Part shown: positions 16,862 through 24,810 of the stretch, piece after piece
How the letters are laid out: every line of letters starts with the position of its first letter
Position numbering within the stretch: the first letter of the stretch is position 1
From: Geminocystis herdmanii PCC 6308
GTDB taxonomy: Bacteria > Cyanobacteriota > Cyanobacteriia > Cyanobacteriales > Cyanobacteriaceae
Assembly: GCF_000332235.1 (NCBI RefSeq)
Contig: NZ_CM001775.1
Coordinates: 1,642,230 to 1,706,229, forward strand
Length of the DNA: 64,000 bases
Direction: 5' to 3'
Position numbers and translations under genes: made by a program
The notes under the pieces: model-generated
Database searches by the model: none
What the model was told of the DNA's origin: nothing
The model's input: the letters and a program-made list of their open reading frames with translations, nothing else

Positions 16862-17044
16862 ATGAGTTTAAAAGATAGAGCTAAAGCTACCGCTAAAAAT
16901 ATCGAAGGTAAAATCCAAGAAACTTATGGGGATGTCACTGGAGACCCTAAAAATCAAGCGGAAGGAAAGGCAAAACAAATGGATGCCAAAATCAAACATA
17001 CTGTTGAAGATGTTAAAGATGAGGCAAAAAAAGCACTTGATTAA
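16862..17044 (+). CDS. CsbD family stress protein (cytoplasmic)
   Basis: A 60-residue, highly charged protein of the CsbD family: MSLKDRAKATAKNIEGKIQE, then GDVTGDPKNQAEGKAKQMDAK. CsbD was first described as a sigma-B stress protein of Bacillus; its molecular function is unknown. There is no signal peptide, unlike the next two paralogues. A run of A-rich sequence precedes the ATG and no Shine-Dalgarno is obvious. It heads a cluster of stress-type genes on the plus strand. Confidence 0.9.
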   Translation: MSLKDRAKATAKNIEGKIQETYGDVTGDPKNQAEGKAKQMDAKIKHTVEDVKDEAKKALD

Positions 17045-17201
17045 TTCTAATAAATTAACGGTGTTATAGGAGAGTTTTAAGAGGGAAATAATGGATGCTA
17101 TTTTTCAATTATTTCCCTAAAATTACCTAATTAAAACTAATAATTGACGAGATATTCAATCAACATTAAACATTAAATAAATCAAATTTTTGGATAATAA
17201 A

Positions 17202-17576
17202 ATGATTTCATTAAAACAAATTTCTAAGGCTTTGATCTCAATTAGTTTAGTGTTATTTATTTCCATAACTACAGCTTTAGGTTTTATGGCTGAAAATAGT
17301 TTTGCATCAACATTACAAATATCATCTTTAAGCAATCAAATTGCGTGGGGAGATGAAAAGAAAGAAGCTGATGATAAAAATCTTGAGGGTAAAACAGAGA
17401 TTCAAATGGAAGAATCTCAAAAGTTCGATCGACAAAGTCAAGATGGTGTGAGTAACGCCATTCAAAATCCTGACTATAAACCTGAGGGAAAAACTAAACA
17501 GGCAGAGAAGGACGATCGTCAAGCGACAAAAGATATAAAAGCTGAAGCGAATGATGCGATGCTTCCCAATAACTAA
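17202..17576 (+). CDS. Exported CsbD-related protein
   Basis: A 124-residue protein. I start it at the ATG at 17202 rather than at an in-frame TTG four codons upstream. Residues 1-35 form a signal peptide with a hydrophobic core (LISISLVLFISITTALGF) and a probable cut after SFAS. The motif SNQIAWG follows, then a very charged region with CsbD-like pieces (EGKTEIQMEES, PEGKTKQAEKDDRQATKD) but a degenerate core. It matches the next gene in signal peptide and SNQIAWG. So this is an exported, diverged CsbD-like protein; function is unknown. Confidence 0.75.
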   Translation: MISLKQISKALISISLVLFISITTALGFMAENSFASTLQISSLSNQIAWGDEKKEADDKNLEGKTEIQMEESQKFDRQSQDGVSNAIQNPDYKPEGKTKQAEKDDRQATKDIKAEANDAMLPNN

Positions 17577-17615
17577 ACAATTTAATAAACCCAGATCAAT
17601 TTTTTGGAAAATAAC

Positions 17616-18089
17616 ATGATTTTTTTAAAACAAATTCCGCAGTTTTTGCTTACAATTAGCCTCTTAGTATTTATCGCAACGACTAATGTTTTCGGGGTGA
17701 TGGATGATAATGGTTACGCTTCTAAATTGGGAGTGTCTTCGATGAACCCTCCAAGTAATCAAATAGCTTGGGGTGAACGCTCAAAAGCTGTAACTAAAGA
17801 TATTGAAGGTAAAACCCAAGAGATGATGGGTAACATGACAGGTGATCCTAAAGATCGACTCATGGGTAAAGCCAAGCAAATGGAAAGCAAAGTTCGTAAT
17901 AAAACTGAGGATATTAAAGACAGTATGAGCTTAAAAGGTCGAGCAAAAGCTGTATCCAAAAATATTGAAGGTAAAACTCAAGAAACCATCGGCAATATGA
18001 CAGGTAATACTCAAGATCAAATCATGGGTAAAGCCAAACAAGCGGAAAGTCAAGCTCGTAATACGATCGAAGATATTAAAGGCAATTAA
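17616..18089 (+). CDS. Exported protein with two CsbD repeats
   Basis: A 157-residue protein starting at the ATG at 17616 (a TTG lies four codons upstream in frame). A signal peptide (core LLTISLLVFIATTNVFGV) is followed by PSNQIAWG and then two CsbD repeats: about 50-95 (ERSKAVTKDIEGKTQEMMGN, MTGDPKDRLMGKAKQMES) and about 104-155 (LKGRAKAVSKNIEGKTQET, MTGNTQDQIMGKAKQAES). The second repeat begins MSLKGRAKA, almost the start of the cytoplasmic CsbD gene at 16862. That suggests fusion of a signal peptide to a duplicated CsbD unit. CsbD proteins are normally cytoplasmic, so export is notable. Confidence 0.85.
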   Translation: MIFLKQIPQFLLTISLLVFIATTNVFGVMDDNGYASKLGVSSMNPPSNQIAWGERSKAVTKDIEGKTQEMMGNMTGDPKDRLMGKAKQMESKVRNKTEDIKDSMSLKGRAKAVSKNIEGKTQETIGNMTGNTQDQIMGKAKQAESQARNTIEDIKGN

Positions 18090-18138
18090 GAGTTAGGAGT
18101 TAGGAGTTAGGAGTTAGGAGTTAGGAATTAGGAATGAG
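18090..18138. repeat. Heptamer tandem repeat (STRR), TTAGGAG type
   Basis: About six copies of a 7-bp unit (GTTAGGA) begin immediately after the stop codon of the CsbD-repeat gene and degrade to TTAGGAA at the end. Confidence 0.85.
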
Positions 18139-18178
18139 AAGAAATACAAAAAATAATCACTTTTTGAGAGGTTAGAAA

Positions 18179-18331
18179 ATGTTGAATTTCATCTGGACTG
18201 GTGTTGGTATTTTAATAATTCTGTGGTTATTAGGATTCTCTATAAACGTTGGAGGTAGTTTAATTCACTTACTCCTAGTTTTAGCTCTTATTGGTATTGT
18301 TTACAATTTGATGATGGGTCGTCGAATTTAA
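18179..18331 (+). CDS. Small hydrophobic protein, lmo0937/DUF5670-like
   Basis: A 50-residue protein, MLNFIWTGVGILIILWLLGF then SINVGGSLIHLLLVLALIGI, ending VYNLMMGRRI. It has two membrane helices separated by the polar turn SINVGG and a basic C terminus. The pattern (two helices, G-G-xx-H in the turn, short RR tail) fits the lmo0937 family of tiny membrane proteins, which often sit beside stress genes. It has a reasonable upstream GAGAGG (18174 region) and lies between the CsbD and YggT genes. Confidence 0.8.
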   Translation: MLNFIWTGVGILIILWLLGFSINVGGSLIHLLLVLALIGIVYNLMMGRRI

Positions 18332-18363
18332 TTTCACAAATATTTCATTAGTAAGAGAAAACA

Positions 18364-18789
18364 ATGAATAAAGATTCATCGGAAAGTAATCTGGATAGAC
18401 GACAAGAACTTAGACAAGAAGAAGAAGCCTTCTTACTGCAAAAAGAAGAAAGGAAACTGAAAACGGGGCAACGAGATTCCTCCTTTGTTTGGATTCTCAA
18501 CAGTATTTATATACTAATAGGATTTTTACAAATCTTACTGAGTTTACGCTTCTTCCTCCGTTTAATGGGTGCAAATACCGAAAATAGGTTTGCTCAATTC
18601 ATTTATGGCATATCTGATGTTTTCATGGTACCCTTTTCCACCTTATTTATCAGCCCCGTTACGGAAGATAGTGCTAATCCTATCGGTGGAGGAAACATTT
18701 TCGATCTCAATATCTTAGTTGCGATCGTCGTTTATGCTCTTTTAGGTTGGCTTGGTGTGAGTTTAATTAAATATATCTATGGGCGGTGA
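18364..18789 (+). CDS. YggT family membrane protein
   Basis: A 141-residue membrane protein. Residues 1-38 are a charged cytoplasmic N terminus (DRRQELRQEEEAF, LLQKEERKLK). Helix 1 is at about 43-65 (ILNSIYILIGFLQILLSLRF), followed by the family segment FFLRLMGANTENRFAQFIYG and a second hydrophobic region with FMVPFSTLF, then a last helix at about 112-135. YggT proteins have roles in division or membrane-complex placement in cyanobacteria and plastids (CCB3 and YLMG relatives), but this extended-N-terminus form is usually found in stress-type clusters. It follows the 50-residue gene by 32 bp. Confidence 0.8.
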   Translation: MNKDSSESNLDRRQELRQEEEAFLLQKEERKLKTGQRDSSFVWILNSIYILIGFLQILLSLRFFLRLMGANTENRFAQFIYGISDVFMVPFSTLFISPVTEDSANPIGGGNIFDLNILVAIVVYALLGWLGVSLIKYIYGR

Positions 18790-18810
18790 TAAAAAAATAA
18801 TCATTTTATG

Positions 18811-18839
18811 TCATTGCAAGGTAACAAAGCAACCCTTTT
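18811..18839. repeat. Copy of the dispersed TCATTGCGAGG..AAGCAA repeat
   Basis: TCATTGCAAGGTAACAAAGC resembles the copies at 60469 and 60543. It lies downstream of the YggT gene. Confidence 0.5.
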
Positions 18840-18870
18840 CGATTTTGAGTAATAAGTAATGAGGGTGTTA

Positions 18871-18930
18871 ATTCTCAATTCTCAATTCTCAATTCTCAAT
18901 TCTCAATTCTCAATTCTCAATTCTCAATTC
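18871..18930. repeat. Heptamer tandem repeat (STRR), TCTCAAT type
   Basis: Eight to nine copies of a 7-bp unit (ATTCTCA) end 21 bp before the ATG of the DUF4214 gene. They are open in that frame and would read as repeats of ILNSQFS if translation began further upstream, which I consider unlikely. Confidence 0.9.
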
Positions 18931-18951
18931 TATACTCTTGGAGTGTTAATC

Positions 18952-20121
18952 ATGAAAACTTCTAATATTCTTTTAACTGGTACTCTATTATCTTTAAGTT
19001 TAGTCAGTGCGACTCCCAGTTTTGCACAAAATCAAGAAATTACCTGCGTTATTAATCAGGATATAATAAACTGCCCCGGATATGGTAGTTTTAAGTACCG
19101 CAATAACAATAATAATAACAACAATAATAATAACAATAACTTTAATAATTCCCGTTTTGAAAACGAAATTAACAACGTTTATGGTCAAGTTTTAGGACGT
19201 AATGCTAACTCTAATGAATTGAGAAATTATAGCCAAAAAATGAATAATCAAAATTGGTCTATAAATCAAGTTCGTCGTGATCTTACTAATAATAATCAAG
19301 AATTTAATCAAGTTATAAACAATATCTATCGAGAATTTTTGGGACGCAATGCAGATGCCAATGGATTGCGATATTTTCAAAATTTAATTGTTAATGGTGA
19401 AAATATTAATAATGTCAGAAATTCGATCGCCAATAGTGCAGAAGCTAGAAGCAGGAATAACTATGACAATGTTAATAACTCTCGTTTTGAGCAAGATATT
19501 AATAATACTTTTGTAAATGTACTGGGGCGTAATGCTACTGCCAATGAATTAAAAAATTATAGCGACAAAATGAATAATCAAAATTGGTCGATTAATCAAG
19601 TACGTCGTGATGTTGTTAAAAATAATTCGGAATTTGATCAATTAATCACTAAAATATATCAAGAATTATTAGGTAGAAATACTGATTCGGCAGGATTAGA
19701 GTATTTTACCAACTTAATTGTTAATGGTAGAAATATTGATTATGTTAGAACTTCGATCGCCAATAGTCCAGAAGCTATAAAAAGAAAAAATAATAATAAT
19801 AACAATAACACTCGTACTGAACAAGAAATTAATAATACTTTTATTAATGTGCTAGGACGTAATGCAAACTCTAATGATTTAAAGGACTATACTCAAAAAA
19901 TGAATAATCAGAATTGGTCATTAATACAAGTACGCCGTGAAGTTGCTAGTACTCCAGAACTTAACCAAGCGATTAATCAAATTTATCAAGAGTTTTTAGG
20001 ACGTAGTGCTGATGATGGAGGATTACAGTATTTCCAAAATTTAATTATTAATGGAAATTCGATCGAATCTGTTCGTAACGCCATCTATAACAGTCCCGAA
20101 GCCACACAAAGAAGACAATAA
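18952..20121 (+). CDS. Secreted DUF4214 repeat protein with poly-Asn linkers
   Basis: A 389-residue exported protein. I start at the ATG at 18952 because it opens a clean signal peptide (MKTSNILLTGTLLSLSL, cut near PSFAQ); the longer frame upstream is made of STRR sequence. Residues near 30-45 contain two Cys (ITCVINQDIINCPGYG). Three units of about 105-110 residues follow, each with paired DUF4214 segments (EINNVYGQVLGRNANSNEL, IYREFLGRNADANGLRYF) and NxVRxSIANSxEA. They are separated by Asn-rich linkers, the first a run of 13 Asn coded by mixed AAT/AAC. DUF4214 occurs in surface and secreted proteins, often with calcium-binding RTX proteins; its role is unclear. Surface or matrix function is inferred. 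Confidence 0.85.
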   Translation: MKTSNILLTGTLLSLSLVSATPSFAQNQEITCVINQDIINCPGYGSFKYRNNNNNNNNNNNNNFNNSRFENEINNVYGQVLGRNANSNELRNYSQKMNNQNWSINQVRRDLTNNNQEFNQVINNIYREFLGRNADANGLRYFQNLIVNGENINNVRNSIANSAEARSRNNYDNVNNSRFEQDINNTFVNVLGRNATANELKNYSDKMNNQNWSINQVRRDVVKNNSEFDQLITKIYQELLGRNTDSAGLEYFTNLIVNGRNIDYVRTSIANSPEAIKRKNNNNNNNTRTEQEINNTFINVLGRNANSNDLKDYTQKMNNQNWSLIQVRREVASTPELNQAINQIYQEFLGRSADDGGLQYFQNLIINGNSIESVRNAIYNSPEATQRRQ

Positions 20122-20215
20122 AGAATGAGGAATGAGGAATGAGGAATGAGGAATGAGGAATGAGGAATGAGGAATGAATAATGAATAATGAATAATGAAT
20201 AATGAATAATGAATA
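20122..20215. repeat. Heptamer repeats (GAATGAG then AATGAAT) running into a start codon
   Basis: About seven copies of GAATGAG change into repeated AATGAATA units (20172 onward). The last ATG of the array (20209) is the start codon of the GH13 gene. Every earlier ATG in the array soon meets a stop codon. Confidence 0.85.
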
Positions 20216-21861
20216 ATTTAATTGAATTTCAACTATTTGCACCCTATAATAAAAATGCCACATTAATGGGATCATTTTCTGATTGGCAAGAAATTTCCAT
20301 GACAAAAGGTGATGATGGTTATTTTCGCACGTCAGTTTCCTTAGATGATGGTAGTTATCAATATAAATTTCGTGTTCAATCTCGTAGTTGGTTTTTAGAG
20401 GCGGATGAATGGATTGATGTAATTGATCCTTATGCTACAGATATTGATGATTCTTCTCAAAATGCTGTAATTACCATTAAGGAGGGCGATCGAATTGTTG
20501 ATGAATATATTTGGCTACACGATGAACAATATTTACCATCAGATTGTGAATTAATTATATATGAACTTCATGTAGGGGATTTTTCAGGGGGAGAAAAAGA
20601 TAACAAAGCCCGTGGCAAATATCAAGATATTATCGAAAAACTCGATTATCTGTGGGAATTAGGTATCAATGCTATTGAGTTAATGCCCGTGAATGAGTAT
20701 CCGGGAGATCATAGTTGGGGTTATAATCCTCGTCATTTTTTCGCCTGTGAATCAAGTTACGGCAAAACTTCAGACTTAAAAAACCTCATCGATTTATGTC
20801 ATGAAAAAGGAATCCGTGTCATCTTAGATGCTATTTATAACCACTCAGAAGCAGAAGCCCCCTTAACCAAAATTGACTATGATTATTGGTGTCATCACTC
20901 ACCCCGTGATCCTGATAATAACTGGGGACCTGAATTTAATTACGATTTATATGATGAAACTTTACAAATACATCCCGCTTGGAAATTTATGGGGGATAAT
21001 CTGACTTTTTGGGTGAAAGAATATCATATTGACGGCATTCGTTTTGATGCCGCTAGACAAATTGCTAACTATGATTTTATGCACTGGATTGTTAAGGAAG
21101 GTAAAAAAAACGCAGGGATAAAACCTTTTTTCTCGATCGCTGAGTATATCCCAGAAACCCCTAGTATTACCAATGCAGAAGGACCAATGGATAGTTGTTG
21201 GCATGAAAGTTTTTATCAGACAATCATGGCGCATATTTGCGGAGATAGATTTGATTTAGAAAACCTCAAAGATGTTATTGATTGCAAACGACAGGGTTTT
21301 ATGGGAGCGAGTAATGTAGTTAATTATCTCACTAACCATGACCATAATCATTGTATGGCAGAATTGGGCGATCGAAAGATTTTTTCGGAAGAAGCCTTTA
21401 AACGCATTAAATTAGGGGTTGCAATACTCATGACGGCGGTGGGTGTACCATTAATTTGGATGGGGGAAGAATTTGGGGAGTTTAAATATAAAAAACTGGA
21501 ATCCTCGAAAATCGATTGGCAACTTTTAGACAACGAATTCAATCAAAATTTATTTCAATACTATAAAGGTTTAATTTCCTTACGCAAAAATAATCGTGCG
21601 TTGTGGACAGAAAACATTGATTTTTTCCACGAAAATAACGATGACAAAATATTTGCCTATACTCGCTGGAATGAAGAAGGCTCTCGTATTGTCGTGATAG
21701 CAAACTTTTCTGATACTTTTCGGGCAGGGTATCAAATTTCTAACTTTCCAGCAAATGGAAAATGGCACGAGTGGACAGGTAATTATGACATAGAATCAGG
21801 TGATAATGGTATCACGATCGATTTGGGTACTTATGAAGCTAAAGTTTTAGTATGGCATTAA
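20209..21861 (+). CDS. GH13 alpha-glucan enzyme with N-terminal CBM48-like domain
   Basis: A 550-residue alpha-amylase family enzyme. Residues 1-95 form a CBM48-like beta domain (FQLFAPYNKNATLMGSFSDW). The barrel shows region I DAIYNH (207-212), nucleophile D280 in DGIRFDAARQ, acid/base E312 in FFSIAEYIPE, and D378 in YLTNHDHNH. It resembles branching/debranching-type enzymes more than secreted amylases, and there is no signal peptide, so it should act on cytoplasmic glycogen or semi-amylopectin. Exact bond specificity cannot be read. The start codon lies inside a heptamer repeat, which could make its translation start unstable over evolution. Confidence 0.85.
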   Translation: MNNLIEFQLFAPYNKNATLMGSFSDWQEISMTKGDDGYFRTSVSLDDGSYQYKFRVQSRSWFLEADEWIDVIDPYATDIDDSSQNAVITIKEGDRIVDEYIWLHDEQYLPSDCELIIYELHVGDFSGGEKDNKARGKYQDIIEKLDYLWELGINAIELMPVNEYPGDHSWGYNPRHFFACESSYGKTSDLKNLIDLCHEKGIRVILDAIYNHSEAEAPLTKIDYDYWCHHSPRDPDNNWGPEFNYDLYDETLQIHPAWKFMGDNLTFWVKEYHIDGIRFDAARQIANYDFMHWIVKEGKKNAGIKPFFSIAEYIPETPSITNAEGPMDSCWHESFYQTIMAHICGDRFDLENLKDVIDCKRQGFMGASNVVNYLTNHDHNHCMAELGDRKIFSEEAFKRIKLGVAILMTAVGVPLIWMGEEFGEFKYKKLESSKIDWQLLDNEFNQNLFQYYKGLISLRKNNRALWTENIDFFHENNDDKIFAYTRWNEEGSRIVVIANFSDTFRAGYQISNFPANGKWHEWTGNYDIESGDNGITIDLGTYEAKVLVWH

Positions 21862-21921
21862 TCATTGTTAATTGTTCATCGATCGCTAATAATAAATTAG
21901 AGATAACTAAAATAAAATACT

Positions 21922-22956
21922 ATGGCAACAAAAGAAAGAACTCTCCCTAAATTTGATAACTCTAAAGTTAAAATTACTAAAGAAGAAAGTTTAATTTATT
22001 ACGAAGACATGGTTTTAGGGCGCTTATTTGAAGATAAATGCGCCGAAATGTACTATCGTGGTAGAATGTTTGGCTTTGTTCACCTCTACAATGGACAAGA
22101 AGCCGTATCGAGCGGTATTATCAAATCCTTAAAACCAGATTATGACTATGTATGCAGTACCTATCGAGATCATGTTCACGCTTTAAGTAGTGGAGTTCCT
22201 GCCAAAGAAGTTATGGCGGAACTTTTCGGGAAAGCTACTGGTTGTAGTAAAGGGCGTGGTGGTTCAATGCATATGTTTTCAGCAGAACATAAATTATTAG
22301 GTGGTTATGCCTTTGTAGCCGAAGGTATCCCCGTAGCAACAGGTACAGCTTATCAAAGTATGTATCGCCGTTTAGCTTTAGGTGATCAGGATTTTGATCA
22401 AGTGTCCGTATGCTTTTTTGGGGATGGTGCTAGTAATAATGGTCAATTTTTTGAATGTCTCAATATGGCGGCATTATGGAAATTACCTGTCATTTATGTG
22501 GTAGAAAACAATAAATGGGCGATCGGGATGGCACACGATCGAGCTACTTCCCAACCAGAAATCTACAAAAAAGCCAGTGTTTTCAATATGGAAGGTTATG
22601 AAGTCGATGGTATGGACTTATTAGCCGTCAGAGAGGTAGCTCAAAGAGCTATAGAGAGGGCTAGGGCAGGAGAAGGTCCCACCCTCATCGAAGCCTTAAC
22701 TTACCGTTTTCGGGGTCATTCCCTCGCCGATCCAGACGAATTAAGAGACCCCCAAGAAAAAGAATTTTGGAACGCCAGAGACCCGATTATCAAATTTGCC
22801 AAGTATTTAACGGAAAATAACATTGTCACTCAAGGCGAATTAGATGCCATTGATAAAAAAGTGCAAAAGACGATCGATGAAGCGGTAGAATTTGCCGAAG
22901 CTAGTCCAGAACCCGATCCTAGCGAATTATATCGTTATATTTTCGCCGAAGACTAA
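21922..22956 (+). CDS. pdhA: Pyruvate dehydrogenase E1 component, alpha subunit
   Basis: A 344-residue ThDP enzyme subunit that decarboxylates pyruvate and, with E1 beta, E2 and E3, makes acetyl-CoA. The ThDP/Mg motif starts GDG at 167-169 ([13 protein letters not shown]) and ends with NN at 196-197 ([11 protein letters not shown]). The phosphorylation-loop-like segment [15 protein letters not shown] is present as in all E1 alpha proteins. Length matches cyanobacterial and plastid PdhA. The beta subunit is not adjacent, as is common in cyanobacteria. Confidence 0.96.
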   Translation: MATKERTLPKFDNSKVKITKEESLIYYEDMVLGRLFEDKCAEMYYRGRMFGFVHLYNGQEAVSSGIIKSLKPDYDYVCSTYRDHVHALSSGVPAKEVMAELFGKATGCSKGRGGSMHMFSAEHKLLGGYAFVAEGIPVATGTAYQSMYRRLALGDQDFDQVSVCFFGDGASNNGQFFECLNMAALWKLPVIYVVENNKWAIGMAHDRATSQPEIYKKASVFNMEGYEVDGMDLLAVREVAQRAIERARAGEGPTLIEALTYRFRGHSLADPDELRDPQEKEFWNARDPIIKFAKYLTENNIVTQGELDAIDKKVQKTIDEAVEFAEASPEPDPSELYRYIFAED

Positions 22957-22961
22957 TCTTT

Positions 22962-23086
22962 AATGGAGAATGGAGAATGGAGAATGGAGAATTGAAAATG
23001 GAGAATTGAGAATGGAGAATTGAAAATGGAGAATTGAAAATGGAGAATTGAAAATGGAGAATGGAGAATTGAAAATGGAGAATGAA
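22962..23086. repeat. Long heptamer repeat (STRR), GGAGAAT/GGAGAATTGAAAAT type
   Basis: About 125 bp of TGGAGAA-based units, alternating between the 7-bp form and a 14-bp form containing TTGAAAA. It begins a few bases after the pdhA stop and is the longest STRR in the window. Confidence 0.9.
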
Positions 23087-23090
23087 TAAC

Positions 23091-23118
23091 GTAGGGGTTT
23101 AATATATTAAACCCTCCC
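23091..23118. repeat. GTAGGGG-type dispersed palindrome
   Basis: GTAGGGG leads into a 20-bp perfect palindrome (23095-23114) whose half is GGGTTTAATA, followed by TCCC. Copies with the same layout but different arm bases lie at 47080 and 57738. It could terminate pdhA transcription. Confidence 0.65.
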
Positions 23119-23176
23119 CCATCAGAAAATAATAACTGTATGTTAATTCTACCTGTCTCCTAGTCTCCTAATCTTT

Positions 23177-23227
23177 CTGTCCACCTGTCCACCTGTCCAC
23201 CTGTCCACCTGTCCACCTGTCCACCTT
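23177..23227. repeat. Octamer tandem repeat, CTGTCCAC type
   Basis: Six copies of the 8-bp unit CTGTCCAC end 15 bp before the ATG of the Nudix gene. The same octamer (inverse GTGGACAG) makes up the inner arms of both MITE-like elements. Confidence 0.9.
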
Positions 23228-23241
23228 TCCCCCATTCCCTA

Positions 23242-23706
23242 ATGAAGCGTCATTGGCAATTTATTTCAGCCGTATTAAAAATAATTTTCCGTCACCCCAT
23301 ACTAGGGGTAACTCTTGTACCCGTTTTGCCTAATGGTGATATTGTTTTAGTTTATCGCCGTGATACAAAACAATGGAGTTTACCCGGTGGTATGGTGGAT
23401 TGGGGCGAAGACATACCAACTACGATCGAACGGGAATTGAAAGAAGAAACGGGATTAGATTTAGTGACAATGGGTCGTTTAGTTGGGATATATTCAGCAC
23501 ACGATCGAGACCCTCGTCTTCATTCTATCTCTATACTAATAGAAACCCAAGTAACAGGAGAAATGATGGTAAAAGATACTTGGGAAATTTTGGATGTGAA
23601 AGCCTTTTCTAAAGAGAATCTCCCTTTGGGAAATTTAGCCCATGATCACGATCGACAAATTCAAGATTATTTAAGTGAAAATAATCTTAGCCCAAAAATA
23701 TGTTAG
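23242..23706 (+). CDS. Nudix hydrolase
   Basis: A 154-residue hydrolase of nucleoside-diphosphate-X substrates. The Nudix box is complete at 50-72: GMVDWGE, then REL-K-EETGL (consensus G-x5-E-x7-REUxEExGU). The N terminus (KRHWQFISAVLKIIFRHPILGVTLVPVL) is a basic, hydrophobic stretch that precedes the fold in many cyanobacterial members. Substrate cannot be predicted. Upstream bases are octamer repeat, so the promoter must lie before or within the repeat, or expression depends on read-through from pdhA. Confidence 0.9.
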   Translation: MKRHWQFISAVLKIIFRHPILGVTLVPVLPNGDIVLVYRRDTKQWSLPGGMVDWGEDIPTTIERELKEETGLDLVTMGRLVGIYSAHDRDPRLHSISILIETQVTGEMMVKDTWEILDVKAFSKENLPLGNLAHDHDRQIQDYLSENNLSPKIC

Positions 23707-23776
23707 TTAAAATTTAATCATTAATTACCTTTTCTTACTTTAAAATAATTAAATTAATTTCATCAAAAATTTTTAT

Positions 23777-24634
23777 ATGACGGGAAAAACTGTAAAAGTT
23801 CTTTTTCAAGAAGCAAATGATAATTTTACCCAAGGAAATTATCATCAAGTGGAAAAAATTTGTCGCTTAGTATTAACAGAAAAACCTCATATTATTGAAT
23901 TTCAAAAACTATTAGAAGAAACCCGTAATCGACTTTGTCAATTAACTTATAGAGAAAATAAATCTCAATTTTCTGCACTAATTGCCATTAACATTCAACC
24001 AAATCAACCCATACCCATTTATTTCGACACCATACCTAAATTTAATATTTGTCTTTTTGATTTTACTGGAGAAAATTACCTTCCTAACTTACCCTATCCT
24101 ATTACTTATTATTTTTCTCAAAAAACCGAAGGAAAAGGAGAAATAATGCAAATTTTATCAGAGAAATTACCTCAAAATTTTTCTTATTATGGTTTTATTG
24201 ATCATGATATTTTTCTTTCTATTAGTGATATAAATAAAATGTTATTTATTGCAGAAACTTTTAATTTAGATTTGTTTCAACCAAGTTTATCCCTAGATAG
24301 TTATGTGAATTTTCCCCATTTATTCCACAAAACAGGTTATTTAATTAAAGAATCAAATTTTGTCGAAGTAATGATGCCTTTTTTTTCTAATTATGGTTAC
24401 TTAAAAAGCAAAGAATTTTTTTATGAAAGTATTAGTGGTTGGGGAATAGATTTTGTATTTTCTCATAAATTATTTGAAGCTAAAAGAAAAATAGCCATTA
24501 TTCATGATCTAATTGCAGGGCATAAAAAACCTGTTACATCTATTCATTGGGTGCTATCTAATGACATGAATCCTCATCATGAGTTACATAAAATCAAAAA
24601 TAAATATCGCCTTAATAACTTTGAAATGTTTTAA
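23777..24634 (+). CDS. DUF707-like (glycosyltransferase-fold) protein
   Basis: A 285-residue cytoplasmic protein. Residues 1-60 look like a TPR-type helical pair (LFQEANDNFTQGNYHQVEKI, CRLVLTEKPHIIEF). The rest resembles DUF707: FSYYGFIDHDIFLSISDINK (an acidic DxD-like site), LDLFQPSLSLDSYVNFPHLF, NFVEVMMPFFS and SISGWGIDFVFSHKLF, ending in a conserved IIHDLIAGHKKP. DUF707 proteins are thought to be glycosyltransferase-like, but activity is unproven. No sugar or polysaccharide operon surrounds it. Assignment is by recognisable motif pattern only. Confidence 0.65.
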   Translation: MTGKTVKVLFQEANDNFTQGNYHQVEKICRLVLTEKPHIIEFQKLLEETRNRLCQLTYRENKSQFSALIAINIQPNQPIPIYFDTIPKFNICLFDFTGENYLPNLPYPITYYFSQKTEGKGEIMQILSEKLPQNFSYYGFIDHDIFLSISDINKMLFIAETFNLDLFQPSLSLDSYVNFPHLFHKTGYLIKESNFVEVMMPFFSNYGYLKSKEFFYESISGWGIDFVFSHKLFEAKRKIAIIHDLIAGHKKPVTSIHWVLSNDMNPHHELHKIKNKYRLNNFEMF

Positions 24635-24810
24635 GCTAAAATGGATTTTCAAGGGTTATTAAATTAATATGGCAATCCTAAATGATTCGTAGCAAAATAA
24701 GCATAACAAATCTAAAAGCTAAGAGCTTAAACCCCTTATATAATAGAAGAAATAATATTAGCAATCATTAGATAAACATTTTAATATTTAATTCTCCCAT
24801 ATCTTATATT

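Noticed and set aside
18859..18951. Upstream extension of the DUF4214 protein
   Set aside because: It would translate the heptamer repeat into ILNSQFS units ahead of a perfect signal peptide.
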